Below, one piece after another: positions 42,702 to 54,393 of a DNA stretch of 64,000 bases. Origin of the DNA: Mesostigma viride (taxonomy: Eukaryota; Streptophyta; Mesostigmatophyceae; Mesostigmatales; Mesostigmataceae); NCBI GenBank assembly GCA_009746045.1, contig RPFO01000667.1, forward strand, positions 2,588,317-2,652,316. The letters run 5' to 3'. Position 1 is the stretch's first letter; each line of letters starts with the position of its first letter. The translations under genes were made by a program, and so were the position numbers. A model generated the notes under the pieces. That model saw only the letters and a program-made list of their open reading frames with translations. It did not search any database and was not told where the DNA came from.

Positions 42702-45700
42702 TTGCTGGAAGGGCCTGGAGCGGTCCAGGGTGCAGGGCCTGACTTGGGGCGTCAGGACGGCCTGCAGGGAAGCCCTGGAACCTCAGGAGTGGATCATGTG
42801 TCCCCACACACGGTTCAGACGTCTCGCCAGGTCAGTACTGACAGAGTGCTGAGCTATGCTGAGGCTGGCCATAGATTGCATCATATGTTTGGGCATTCTG
42901 GGCAGGCAGCAATGTTTGCTTGGAAGCTAGGTAGGGAGCCTTTGTGGGAGGCATGCCAGGCTGCTGCTGAGAACTGTGGTTGCCAGGAGAATGCTGTTCA
43001 CCCACCTCAGTCCCATGCTAGGGAGCCTGCTAGGGAGCGTGGCGACATCCAGATGGATATCCAGCATATCAGGGGCTTGTATATATTGGTGGGGGTGGAC
43101 AGGTTCAGCAGATACAGGCTGATAGACGTTCTGCCTGGTATGCAGGAGCACCACTTGTTGTTGGGTATGAAGGCCCTGATCCCAGGCTTTGGGGTGTGCA
43201 AGAGTGTGCAGGCAGACTTGCAGTTTGACTGTTTGCTCAAGCATCAGGACCAGCTGCCTTGTAAGCTGGTAGTAGTCCCCAGGGAGAGTCATGGGCAGCA
43301 AGGGGCTGTAGAGAGATCCATACGTGAAGTGAAGACAGTGGTGCTAGCAGCAGAGTCAGTGCCACTTGTGGCATCTGCCTTAGAGAGGGCAGCCTGGTGT
43401 AAGGGGATAGAAGAGCAGCTGAACCACAGGGTTAACTATTACTTTGATGGTGTGGCTGTCTCTCCCCTGGCCCTGCAGTATAGCTTGTTGCCTGAGAACG
43501 TGGTGCAGGCCAGTCTTAGGAAGGCAGATAGGTTATTTGCCCAGCTGAGACGTAAGGACAAGAACTGGAATGTGCTGAGGCCTCAGGTGGGGCTGAAGGT
43601 CAGGATGTGGAAGGAACCATCTATTCCAGGCAAGCGGGGGAAGTGGCAGGATGGGGTTGTCACTCGTGTGGAAGAAGCTAACAGATCTTGCCTGGTGGCT
43701 TTGGAAAAGGATCCAAGGCACGTGTACAGGTTGTCCTGGGCTCATGTCAAGGAAAGAAGGCCACATGCAATCTGGCCTGCAGACGGGCCAGGCCCTCCCA
43801 GCTGGGTTGAGGAGCCAGGCCAGAGCCAGGCAGCAGCAGCTAACAATCCTCTGGTGGTGGATGATGGTCTGTCCCTGCTGGAAGATGACGAGCAGGAGGA
43901 GGCTGCTGAAGCAACTGTCACAAGGCCAGAGGGGACGGGGCAGCCACCTAAGGCCCGGGGGCCTCTCATGGCGGACGTCATCCGAGCACTCATGCGCAGC
44001 AAACATGATCCCAAGGTATCCAAGCTCACGGGGTGGGGGTCGTGCTGGGCAGCTACAATGGAGGTAGATACCAACTCACAGGTGTCTGTCATCAGGGAAG
44101 AGGATGCTGTAGGCTTACAGATGTCCCATCCCAGTTGCCTTGCTGTGTCTGATTTCTCAGGAAAGGTGTCCATGAAGATCCTTGGGGAAGTGAGTGTGCC
44201 TATCTTAGGGGTGCCCACCACGTTCTGTGTGGTAGAGGGCTATCAGGGGCCTGCCATTCTGGGTCAGAACTTCTTGTGCATGCCAGGGGTTACTTTGACC
44301 TCTGATGAGTTGGCACTAGAAGGCAGGGGCAGCCTCCCCCTTGAAAGATATCACTATTCCCAGGGTCTTGCAGTGGCGGTGAAGGCTGTTAGGAGTCAGC
44401 CAGCTGAGGGTCCTCAGAGTCAGGAGCCCATAGCTGAGGACTTGTTGATAATCCCAACCACCTTTGATCCAAGGCAGTTAGGGGTAAACAGGTACCAGAT
44501 AGCTGCTCACAGTCCTATTCCCTGGCGCCAGCTAGTCGAGATGATGCAGAGCCCCAAGATGGCTAAGGCATGGACTCTTGGCTTTGTTGCTTCTGGGCAT
44601 GAGTGGATAGTTTCCAACTGTGCAGAACCTGTGGATGAGCTGCCAGAAGTTCACCAGCTGCTCAGATTGATGTTTGTCCTCAAGCTCAAGGAGGTAGATG
44701 GTGTCCAGGTGCCACATGTCAGACCAGTTGTAACCGAGTATCATGGCACTGGCCAGTTGTTAGATGAGGAGCTCTATACTCCAGGGATGCTGCATGACAC
44801 GTGGAGGATTCTGCTGTGTATATTTCTGTCTTTTCTGGTTAAGGGTGTGCCCTATAGCTCTGTGCTGATTGATTTCAAGAGGGCTTTTCTCAAGGGTGAC
44901 CAAGATCAGGCTAGGCAGACTTGGAGAGATATCCCTCCTTTCTTTGTGACTGTACCTGCTGTATGGAGAGCAGAGATAAAGGCCAGGTACCTGAGAATTC
45001 TGAAAGGGTTGGAAGGTCTCAGGTCCAGTCCCATTATCTGGAGAAAGAGCCTAGAGAAATTCTTGAAGAATACTTGTGGGTTTTCTGTGTCTCCAGTGGA
45101 TCCCTGTTTGTTCCAAGGGTCCACAATGGCCTTCCTGTCTTTGCCTCACTGCATGGTGATGACCTGCATCTCATAGGTCCACCAGACTGGGTTGAGGCTG
45201 TCTTGGCTAAGATCCAGAAGCGGTTTGAGCTGGGTAAGATACAGCACATGGTGGAGAATGAGCCTATGGTCTTCTGTGGCATGCAGGCTACGTTGTTCCA
45301 AGCCAAGGGCTCGTGGTTCATCAGGATGGAGGGTGGTAAGGACTACCCACAGCAGATTGTGATGCATTGCAGGAGCCCATCACGCAGGCTAGGTGTGCTA
45401 CCATCAGGGGCATGCTGGCATGGCTTGCAAGTATATGTGCCCCTGACTTGCTGGTTCTGAGTCGACTTACTGATTCCCAGCTGGTTGAGGTGGGTGCTGA
45501 GAGTGTGGTGCAGGCTGTCATGATGTCTCCCCCTCTCATACTGGGTCCTGTGGATTTGTACAAGCCCCTTGACATGGTTCTCTATGTGGACAGTTCTATG
45601 GATAATAGGAAGGTCACAGAGGTCAGGGGCAGGGCAGCAGCATTAGTTACCCTGGAGCAAGATCACACCTCACTTGTTACCTGGTACAGTCGGTTGCAGA

Positions 45701-46059
45701 ACAGGGTTACACCCAGCAGTGATATTGCTGAGTGCAGGGCAATCTGTGAAGGGCTGCATACTGCTCTTTACTTGAGGGAGCTCTTCTACCAGCTATGTCA
45801 AGTGGCTTCCTGTAGGTTGCAGCTGCACACACTGGTGAGGACTGATAGCATGGGCATGGTGCAATTTGTGCACAGGCAGCTGGCCAGGAGCAGGGACCTT
45901 GACTACTTGTTGCTCAAGGAGATGTCCTACCTAGCTCACATTGAACATGTGCCTGGTGTGGACAACCCTGCAGATGCCCTCACCAAGCTGGAGGAGAAGG
46001 CGGAGAGGCAGTACCCCCTGCTCCGTGGGCTCATGGACCCCTTACACGGGCGGCCATAG
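42702..46059 (+). pseudogene. Pol of AGT-B: integrase, protease-like, RT, RNase H
   Basis: The first 824-codon frame holds the integrase zinc module (HHMFGHS...CGC), core with Asp in QMDIQHIRG, Asp in VQADLQF and Glu in GAVERSIREVK, and a GKRGKWQDGVV module. Then comes the protease-like domain with EVDTNSQVSVI (44061-44090) and AILGQNFL. RT follows with LIDFKRAFLKGD. Two single-base frameshifts (near 45122 and 45363) precede HGDD (45152-45163) and RNase H (YVDSSMDNRK, IAECRAICEG, RTDSMGMVQF, NPADALTK). The stop is at 46057. No protease lies between gag and integrase. Confidence 0.88.
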
Positions 46060-47059
46060 AGACCAGGCCTTGCTTCAGCTTGGGTGCCCCCAGTGGGCTG
46101 CTTGACCAAAGTACCAAGTGGTGACTGGTGCTTACTGGTTGACAGCCGGTCCTTCAGGGTTAGGTACACCCTCCTGGACAGGAGTTGGTGTGGAATGTCA
46201 CTCCTACCAGCTGAGAATCATGCCTGGCCCTCCCCATGGGGTTCAGAAGAGTCGCCAGGACTTAAGTCGACGCCTTTGGCCTCAAACAGTTAGGCCATGC
46301 AAGGGCAACCCGAATGCTGGTTCTTACAGGTTGCTGTATATATGTTTTCTAGTGCTTGTTTCCAACCTGTTGCTAATAAAGAACCTGGTTGTGTGACCAT
46401 GTGGAACATGGTTGCCAGGGGCCACATTCTGGGTTATATAATGCTTGAATAAAACATAATCATGTCTCTCTCATGTTGTTTCATGGTTGTAATGTTTCTC
46501 TTGTGAAGTTCCAGGTCACCTATAAACCTGGAGGTTGGGGTGGGGTTCAATTCCCCAGCAGAGCCACAGCCTGGCATGAGTGATTCCTGGGCTTAACACC
46601 CAGTGAAGACATGGGCTCCCCAATGAGGCAGTATTTGTATAGGTGCTACCTGAGTCTCTTTGAGCATAAAAGGGAAAGGCTGGCCAAGGCGGGCGCCATA
46701 AGAACGGGCGCCTGTGATAACTGTGAAAGATCAGGAACTCACAATAATACGTTCTTGGCATCCTTTAATCCCAGCCATTGGACTAGGTAATGTGCCTTGA
46801 CTTTAATCTAACACCAAGTTCCCAAGGAAAGGTTGGGAGCTGACCAAGGGGTCAGGGGATAACCTGGGGTGACCTCTGATTCACTGGCCAGTACACCTAG
46901 CCTGGTCCAAGGGCGTATATGTTGTTACCCAAAGGAGGCAGGACCTGGGCCCTATCAGGTCTGATCAACCCAAGGGACCAAGCGGTCTGTGGCTGAGTGA
47001 GCACAAGCAAGGTTAGGCTTGTTTCAAGCTGGTCCAGCTCCAAAAGAAGAAAGGGTTGG
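46060..47059 (+). other. 3' untranslated region of AGT-B
   Basis: 1 kb with two AATAAA signals (about 46376 and 46449), a tRNA T-arm-like TGGGGTTCAATTCCCCA at 46541-46557, a GGGCGCC..GGGCGCC palindromic pair near 46690-46712, and a terminal polypurine tract AAAAGAAGAAAGGGTTGG just before the 3' LTR. The T-arm-like and GGCGCC motifs recur in the AGT-A 3' region. Confidence 0.7.
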
Positions 47060-48488
47060 AGTTAGCATTTTGGGCAACCAATATGCTAAGTGGATACAGT
47101 TTGGAAAGACCTTTCCAACGCCGTGCTGACCGCCTGAAACAGACAAGGGACAAGAAAGATATCAAGTCCCGAAGTCCTAGCCATCCGTGGCCGACTAGGG
47201 TGCAGTCCTCTGGTGTAGTGGACAGGACACGTGGCAGGCCGTGCCTGCACAGGCTTAGCCTGTCTATCACGTGACTGTGGTCCACGTAGCATTACAATTC
47301 GTTCAAGTGGCCCGCCGGAGCGGCTGTACAATTTTTCCCAGTGAGCGCGCTGCCAAGTGTACTTGTGGGCAAATTTTTAGGTGCCCCGTCACTTCGAGGT
47401 ACTAAAAATTAGGCTACGGTACGAATTCAGCGAATTTCAGCGAATTTTCAGTCGAACCAAAGGAAGTGACGCCAACTACCAAAAAGTTTCCGTTACGAAT
47501 TTTCAGCCCAACACTCGCGCAAAATGAAGTGACGGCAACTACCAAAAAGTTTCCGTTACGAATTTTCACTCCCACACGTTTGCACAAAAGGAAGTGACGG
47601 CAACTACCAAAAAGTTTCCGTTACGAATTTTCAGTCCCACACTTCGCGCAAATTTTAGTAGGGCTGCACGCAAGCTACCTTTCAAAATTTTGCGCTAGTA
47701 TGGAACGCATTTCATTCGTCTGGAGGAACGCTGCCCGCCAACTACCCCCGTTCAGAAAGTTCCGCCGAAATTTACCCGAGATTTGGAAATCTGAACGTCC
47801 GCGCAAATTTTAGTAGGGCTGCACGCAAGCTACCTTTCAAAATTTTGCGCAAGTATGGAACGCAATTCATTCGTCCGGAGGAATGCTGCTCGTCAACTGC
47901 CCCCGTTCAGAAAGTTGCGCCGAACTTTACTTGAGATTTGGAAATCTGAACGTGCGGTTGGAGTTTCGCGGGGAAACCCAAGTTCCCAAGTAATTCACCA
48001 ATGACGCGCTTCGAACACTTGTCCGCTAAAACCTAAGCAGCCGCTCCGGCTGGCCACTTAAACGAAACTTGATGGCCAGGAGGAGCAGCAGCCTGTGACT
48101 AGTAGGGTACTGGCACTGGCACAAGGCTGCAAGGATACTAGGCCTTGCAGGCTTGTGACAGGTCCTGTACTTCCTAGGTTGCAGAGTCTAGGCAAATCCA
48201 GTACGTCCTGGCTCTGCGCTGATGCCAGTGGACGTTGTGGATTTGCCTGCACGCCTGCACGTGCCTCGTCATGCCGATGGGAACGAGGAACAACGCAAGG
48301 ATATAGCTTGGTCATGGGGGATGACCAGCTATCTCGGAAAGCACGAACCGTGGGTGCCACCTTGGTCGTGGAAGTGCCCATTGTGGTCGTGGCCTGGTGA
48401 ACAGATTTAAGGTTGCTGCCTTGCAACATTGGCTAAGACGCGCTGTGAAAGACCAAGAGCTCACACCCGTTGGGAGCTCTTTCTAACT
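47060..48488 (+). repeat. 3' LTR of AGT-B, interrupted
   Basis: 47060-47289 and 48075-48488 together make the 644-bp LTR; 47290-48074 is inserted. Confidence 0.93.
47290..48074. mobile_element. 785-bp non-autonomous TIR element in the AGT-B 3' LTR
   Basis: Ends CATTACAATTCGTTCAAGTG and, inverted, CATCAAGTTTCGTTTAAGTG, continuing complementary to GGCC.GCCGGAGCGGCTG (about 37 bp). Comparison with the 5' LTR shows the exact insertion point with no target duplication. The interior is mostly two tandem arrays: three units of about 75 bp (GAAGTGACGGCAACTACC-type) and two of about 150 bp (GCGCAAATTTTAGTAGGGC-type). It encodes nothing. Confidence 0.8.
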
Positions 48489-48493
48489 ACTGC
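48489..48493. repeat. 5-bp target duplication of AGT-B, right copy
   Basis: ACTGC, matching 37683-37687. Confidence 0.88.
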
Positions 48494-49197
48494 TGGAGGA
48501 TCAGAGGAAGAAAGTGGGGATCCATTGGCAGGATAAATACCAGGGGTGGGAGGTCAAGGGGGACCTGATCCAGAACTTCCTTAACTATTGTAAAATGGTT
48601 GAGGAGGGCAGGGCTCACGGCTTTAATGTTGCTGATAACATAGCCCTGACCAACTGGCTCAAGGTTTCTGGGCTGGATAAGGCGACACGTGGCTCCTTAA
48701 AGGTCATGTGTGCCCCACACTCAACCCTCAAGGCCTACAAGGTCATAATCAAACAAGCACTCGAGGCAGAGGAGCTGTTTGAGGGAGGAGTGCCAGCAGT
48801 GAAGGCTACCCACGCAGGTGGGCGTGCCCAGGGGGCTCCAAGACGTCTGAGGCTGACAGAAGCCAGGGAGGACGAGGGGCAACCATAACAAGCGCAAGGG
48901 CGATCATTCACCCGACTCTGACAGGAGGTCACACTCCAAGTCGGTGTTCAGGCGGGTGGGTGGTAAGCCCAAGCAGGGCAACGCGCCTGACAACGGGGGG
49001 GAGGCCAGGGCAAGTCAAAGATACAATGCTACCTGTGCAAGGGGTGGGGGCATATCAAGAAGGAGTGTCCCAGCTTCAAGAAGTCCCAGGGCCAGGGCAG
49101 CAACAAGAATAACAACAACAACAACAAGAAGAACAACAACAAGTCCCAGGGCCAGCCTTCAAAGGGCAGTCAGCAAGAAGACAACAAGGAGCAGTGA
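48494..49197 (+). pseudogene. Gag of AGT-A, C-terminal part
   Basis: Continues in frame from 37687: LEDQRKKVGIHWQDKYQGWE, then a capsid-like helical segment (LIQNFLNYCKMVEEGRAHGF, NIALTNWLKVSGLDKATRGS). A frame change near 48850 leads to the zinc knuckle CYLCKGWGHIKKEC (about 49032-49073) and an Asn/Lys-rich tail with stop at 49195. Confidence 0.8.
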
Positions 49198-49338
49198 CTG
49201 TCTGAGGCAACCCCTACACACCTTAATTCACCCAGGGGGGAGGCCAGGTGCTCCAATGCAGATTTTATATCTGGGCAACAAGAGGGTGATCTCCAGGTTC
49301 AGGGTGGCCCCAGGTCACCTGGAGAGGTACAGGTTCCT

Positions 49339-52300
49339 ATGAAGACGTCCTTGACAGCTGATGCAGCTGTAAGTATGTCTGACCCTATGCATCCTCGTGC
49401 TGGGCACGAGGGTGGACCTCTCATGTTGAGAGAAACCAATGTACAACCACAGAGGGGTGTGAAGGCCTCTGGTGGTATGCATGTGGTCCCTGCTGGCGGT
49501 CCAGGTGTTGGGCATGAGCAGGGTGACTCAGGCTCTGAGTCAGAACAGGATGGAAGTCAGCATGGTGATGCTGGACAACCTGACAGCACAGTCCTGACTG
49601 TGCCAGGGACTGCTTCCTCTGTGTACCAGGAGTTGGGTGCCCGAATCCACAACATGTTTGGGCATGCCACTTCTCTGTCAAACAACTTTGCCTTCCGTAT
49701 GGGCAGGGCACCCCTTCTTAAGGCGTGTCAGCAAGCTGCCTCACGGTGTAAGTGCCAGTTGTCCTCCAACAAGCCCAGGAAATCACATGCCAAAGCTCTA
49801 CCTCAGAGCATTGGTGATCTACAGTGTGATATCCAACACATCAGGGGCATGCAACTGTTGGTGTGCGTGGACAGGTACACGAAATACAAGGTGCTAGAGC
49901 ATTTACCTTCTATGAAGAACAGGTACTTGCTGGCTGCCCTGCAGAATGTAAGAGCCAAGTTTCCTACCACAAGGATCCAGGTGGACATGCAGTTTCAGCA
50001 TCTCAAGGGTGATCCTACCCTTCCTGAGTTGCTGGTTACACCTAGGGAGGCTCATGGGCAGCAGGGTGCTATCGAGAGGGCAATCCAGGAGGTCAAGAAA
50101 TTGATCATCTCTGAAGACTGGGTACCCTTGTCTGCACCTGCACTTGTCAGGAGTGCATGGCTGAGGAACGTGGAGCAGCAGCTGAACAGCAGGGTTAACT
50201 TCTACTATGATGGAGTTGCTGTCAGCCCAATGGGTCTATATCATGGCCTGTGCCCACCACATGTGCTGGAGGGCTGGAAACATGCTGCACATGTCACCTT
50301 TGCCAAGCTGAGGGAGAAGGACCGGGGTTGGAAGATGCTGGAGCCACAAGTGGGTCAGAAGGTCCTAGCTTGGAAGGAACCTAGCCTTTATGGCAAACGT
50401 GGTAGCTGGAGTCCTGGGGTGGTTACCCAGGTTGATGAAGCTAGCCACGCATGCTTGGTCAGCATGGAGGACGAACCAAAGCATGTGCACCGGCTGAGTT
50501 GGTCATATGTCAAGCCTAACCTGATGAATGAGGGCAGTCAGGCACAAGGCTCACAGGATCTGCAGGATTTTCAGGTCCCAGGTGACATCACTGACGCAAC
50601 GACCACATCTGTTGCAGGGGAATCTGTCAGCCCTGGCCAGGTTGCAGAGGTACTTGTTGAACAGGCTGCAAGGTCAACAGCTGGGGAGTCAACTGTCAAG
50701 CCCAAGGCACTAACCAAGCCCAGGGGGACAAGTTTGGCTGGATTGATTGGGGCTCTACAAAGAGCCAAGAAGCAGCCCAAGGTAGCCAAGCTCAGGTGGC
50801 ATGGCAATCTGGGGCTGGACACTGCCTTAGAGGTAGACACTAATTCTCAGGTTTCCATCATTGGGACCAGGGCTGCAGCAGGGTACAGCATGTCTGAACC
50901 CAGCTATCAGTTTGTGTCTGACTTCAGTGGCGGGGTACACGTGAAGGTACTGGGTGAGGTATTCATTCCTATCCTTGGACAGGACACTGCTTTTTGTGTC
51001 TTGGAGGGCTATCAAGGACCTGCTCTTCTGGGGCAGAATTTCCTATGCCAGGATGGGGTAGTGATCACGTCCTCTCTCCTGACTAAGGAAGGGGCTGGTC
51101 AGGTCCCACTGATTAATTTCAGGACCACTCACCTATCACGTGCAGTAACCAGGACGGTTAAGCGTGTGCAAGTGTGCCAGGGGCAGGAGCCCTTGGTTGA
51201 TGACCTCATATTGCCAGCTGCTAGTCATCCAAGCAGTTTGGGCATTGGTCCTCACTCACTTGCTGGACACAGCCCTATCAACTACCAAGGCCTGGTGAAG
51301 CTCATGTCCTCTCCCATTATGTGTCCCCAGGTCACACTGGGTCTGATTAAATCTGGGGAGGACTGGATCTCCAAGAAATGCGTGGAACCTGTCAATGACC
51401 TGCCTCCTGCACGACGTCTACTCAAGCTCAAGTTTGTCATCAAGATGAAGGAGGTGGACGGGGTCAAGGTACCACATGTCAGGCCAGTGCTGAATGAGTT
51501 CAAGGGTACTGGTGAGTGCACTGCTGAGGAGTTGTATACCCCTGGCATGTTGCATGACACTTGGAGGCTGCTGCTGTGTGTATTTCTAGGCCTTCTCAAC
51601 AAGGGCTTGGACTATGGCTCAGTGGTGGTAGACTTCAAGAGGGCATTTCTGGAGGGGATGCAGATGTGGCACAGGAAAAGTGGGAGGGCAAGACGCCTTT
51701 CTATGTTAGGGTGCCTGCTGTATGGAAAAGGGACATCCACACGGAGTTCCTTAAAATCCTCAAGGGCCTGGAGGGCCTGAGGTCAAGTCCAATAATCTGG
51801 AGGGAGACTCTCAACCGTTTCCTGAAGGAGCATTGCAACTTGAAGGTCTCTCCTGTAGACCCCTGTCTGTTTCTGGGGCAATGGGAAGGCCTACCAGTGT
51901 ATGCTTCGCTGCACGGGGATGACCTACATCTGATAGCTCCCACGTCGTGGCTTAAGGAGCTGATCTCCATCATTAAGTCCAAGTTTCCTCTGGGTAGGGA
52001 GCAATGGCAGGTGGAGAATGAGCCTCTGCTGTTTGTGGGCATGGAGGCCACACTGGTGAAGAAGAGGGGGAGTGGCGTATGCTGCTGGTGGGGGGCAATG
52101 ATTATCAAGAGACCCTCATTAGCAAGCTTCCTCCAACCATCACACAGGCACTGTGTCCCATGGTGAGGGGCATGGTTGCTTGGGTGGCAGGCATTTCCAG
52201 GCCAGACCTTATGGTCATAGCCAGGTTGCCTGATGACATGCTGGTGGAGCTAGGGTCTGCCAAGGTGGCTGATCAGGTCAGGGCTTCATCTGGCATTCTG

Positions 52301-52822
52301 TTGTCTGCAGTGGATTTATCACAACCCATTTGCATGGAGCTGTATGTGGATAGCTCAATGGACAGCAGGCAGGTCTCCAAGGTCAGGGGCAGGGCTGCAG
52401 GGCTCTTTGTGCTCAGACAGGAAGGCCTGGGGAGTTTGGTGAGCTGGTTTAGTCGCCTGCACAAACGGGTGGCTGTCAGCAGTGATGTGGCAGAATGCAG
52501 GGCTATTTGTGAAGGCATTCACACAAGCCTTTATCTGAAGGAGTTGCTTCATCAGATGACTTCTAACACTCCTTGGCCACTTCAGGTTACCACTCTTCTA
52601 AAAACAGACTCCATGGGGATGGTGCAGTTTGTGCACAGGCAGATGGCCAGAAGTAGGGACTTGGATTATCTCCTTCTTAAGGAGTTGTCCTCCTTGGCCA
52701 ATATTGAGCATATCCCTGGGGTTGACAATCCTGCTGATGCTTTGACCAAGCTAGTGCAGAAGGCAGCAGTGCAATACAAGGTTCTTCAGTCTCTGATGGA
52801 CCCATCTCAGCAAGCTGTCTAA
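49339..52822 (+). pseudogene. Pol of AGT-A: integrase, protease-like, RT, RNase H
   Basis: The integrase zinc module (HNMFGHA...CKC), core Asp in QCDIQHIRG, Asp in IQVDMQF and Glu in GAIERAIQEVK, and GKRGSWSPGVV come first. The protease-like domain EVDTNSQVSII (50830-50865) closes with LLGQNFL. RT has VVDFKRAFLEG, then a single-base frameshift near 51655 and HGDD at 51912-51923; a second lies near 52065. RNase H has LYVDSSMDSR, VAECRAICEG, KTDSMGMVQF, NPADALTK. Both frameshifts sit in runs of G. The start used is an in-frame ATG; gag-pol expression is unknown. Confidence 0.88.
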
Positions 52823-53771
52823 GCTGGTGCATGGTTATAGGGCATTGGAGAGCAGATTGTGTGGTAGTGTCAGCATTGTGACTGGCATAATACCTGTATT
52901 TTAGTCTGTACTAAGGCTCATGGACCATGGTACACTCACTCTGATTTTAATCAGGATACAGCCAGGTTTTGGCTGGGGTTCATGCTGTTGACTACACAAG
53001 GTTGACAGGTCCATTACAGACCATGTATTCTATTTTAAAAGAAATGTATATTTGTACATACCTCTCACAATGGTCTGGGAACCTTTATTCTGGGGTTTAT
53101 AGGGCGGGGTTCGATTCCCTGGTATTATGTTTCTACAAGCTGGCCTGTTCAGGTGTTTGCCTGTTCAGACTTCCCTAGTTCCCCAGGGCAGGATTTAATT
53201 GTTGCCTATGTGTTTCATTTTGTCATTTGTTTGCTGTGGCAGTTTACCATCTGGCAAGTAGACGGGCGCCGTAAGACGGGCGCCAATAGACCCCTGTTGA
53301 GAGAATGACAGGCAAACTATTGTAATACGCCTTACTTTGTCAAGTGGTATTTTAATTGTCATGGATTTATTGTACTTATATTGAATATGTACTGGGTTTT
53401 ATGGGATTAGTATCTGGGATTAATGTAACTCACCGCCAGAAGGTCATTGTACTGGAGGCTCTACCGAGGTGATGGGATTAATTCCTGGAGAAGACCTCAT
53501 AGAATTAACCTGTATGTATTTAATTTTGTGTGTTCTAATATCTGGTGGTACTCTGTAATGCCACTTCCATAGGTTTTTATCCATTTCTCATGGAATGGTT
53601 TTCCCTGTGGCAGATCTGTTTCTTTTCCAGTTCCTTAAAAGAAAAGGCTGGGGGAATGGCAATGGCCATTAAAGACATCTGTTCAAGCTTCAAGCTGGAG
53701 TGAAGGACATTTCAAGCTACTTCAAGGGTCCCTGGCAGGGGATGTGATCCCTAAAGAAAAGAAGGGATTGG
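52823..53771 (+). other. 3' untranslated region and polypurine tract of AGT-A
   Basis: Contains a T-arm-like CGGGGTTCGATTCCCTG at 53105-53121, a GACGGGCGCC repeat pair near 53262-53284, and a terminal polypurine tract AAAGAAAAGAAGGGATTGG before the LTR. No protein. Confidence 0.7.
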
Positions 53772-54388
53772 AGTTAACGTAAAGGATTTACGTTAGATGG
53801 ATAGAGATTGTTACGCTCTTTCCAACGGCACCTTGAACGCCTCATTTGGTTAAGGAACGTAAAAGTTATGACGTTTCCTAGGCTGTGCCGACAGTACCCG
53901 GCGCGCCACTGTGGGCGCGTACGGACACAGGATGTACAAGTGTCACTTTGATAGTCCGCAGGACGTTGACAGGACTTGTACAGGACTTGATGGTCAATTG
54001 ATAGGTAGGCGCGCTGTAGCGCGCCAGGACCTATGAGACAATTGATGTTGAGTAGTGTACGGATAGGTCCACAGGACTAGCCGTATGGACAATTGATAGA
54101 TCTCCGCGCCAAAGGCGTGCCAGAGCTCTGTGTAATCAATTGATTGACAGTTCAGCTGTGACAGTGCAGCTGAATACTTGGACGCGTCCCTAACAACCTA
54201 TATGTGTGACTTGGTCGCACCGGGACGCTAGTTCTTGCGTGCACGTTCTCTTGGCACTGCGACCCTGTCGTCTGTGCTGCGTGCAGTCTTGGAAGTGACG
54301 TGACTTACGTCTGTGTTTCCTGTTATTAATAAAGGCAACTTCCTGCAAGAACCATGGCGGAATTCGTGGCATTCACTCTCATACAACT
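53772..54388 (+). repeat. 3' LTR of AGT-A
   Basis: 617 bp, one visible substitution from the 5' LTR (TTTCCAACGG versus TTTCCAGCGG). Confidence 0.94.
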
Positions 54389-54393
54389 ATATC
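54389..54393. repeat. 5-bp target duplication of AGT-A, right copy
   Basis: ATATC, matching 35753-35757. Confidence 0.88.

Larger units (their letters stand above)
37688..48488 (+). mobile_element. Copia-like LTR retrotransposon AGT-B (nested in gag of AGT-A)
   Basis: LTRs begin AGTTAGCATTTTGG and end TTTCTAACT. The 5' copy is 644 bp; the 3' copy is 644 bp plus a 785-bp insertion. ACTGC duplications flank the element inside the AGT-A gag. The interior has an extra ORF, gag (split by a palindromic miniature element), integrase, protease-like, RT, RNase H and a polypurine tract. Confidence 0.94.
35758..54388 (+). mobile_element. Copia-like LTR retrotransposon AGT-A (hosts AGT-B)
   Basis: 617-bp LTRs (35758-36374 and 53772-54388) begin AGTTAACG and end ACAACT and differ at only one position that I noticed. 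ATATC duplications flank them. The interior has an extra ORF, gag, integrase, protease-like domain, RT, RNase H and a polypurine tract. The AGT-B element (37688-48488) splits gag. Without AGT-B and its 5-bp duplication the element is about 7.8 kb. Confidence 0.94.
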
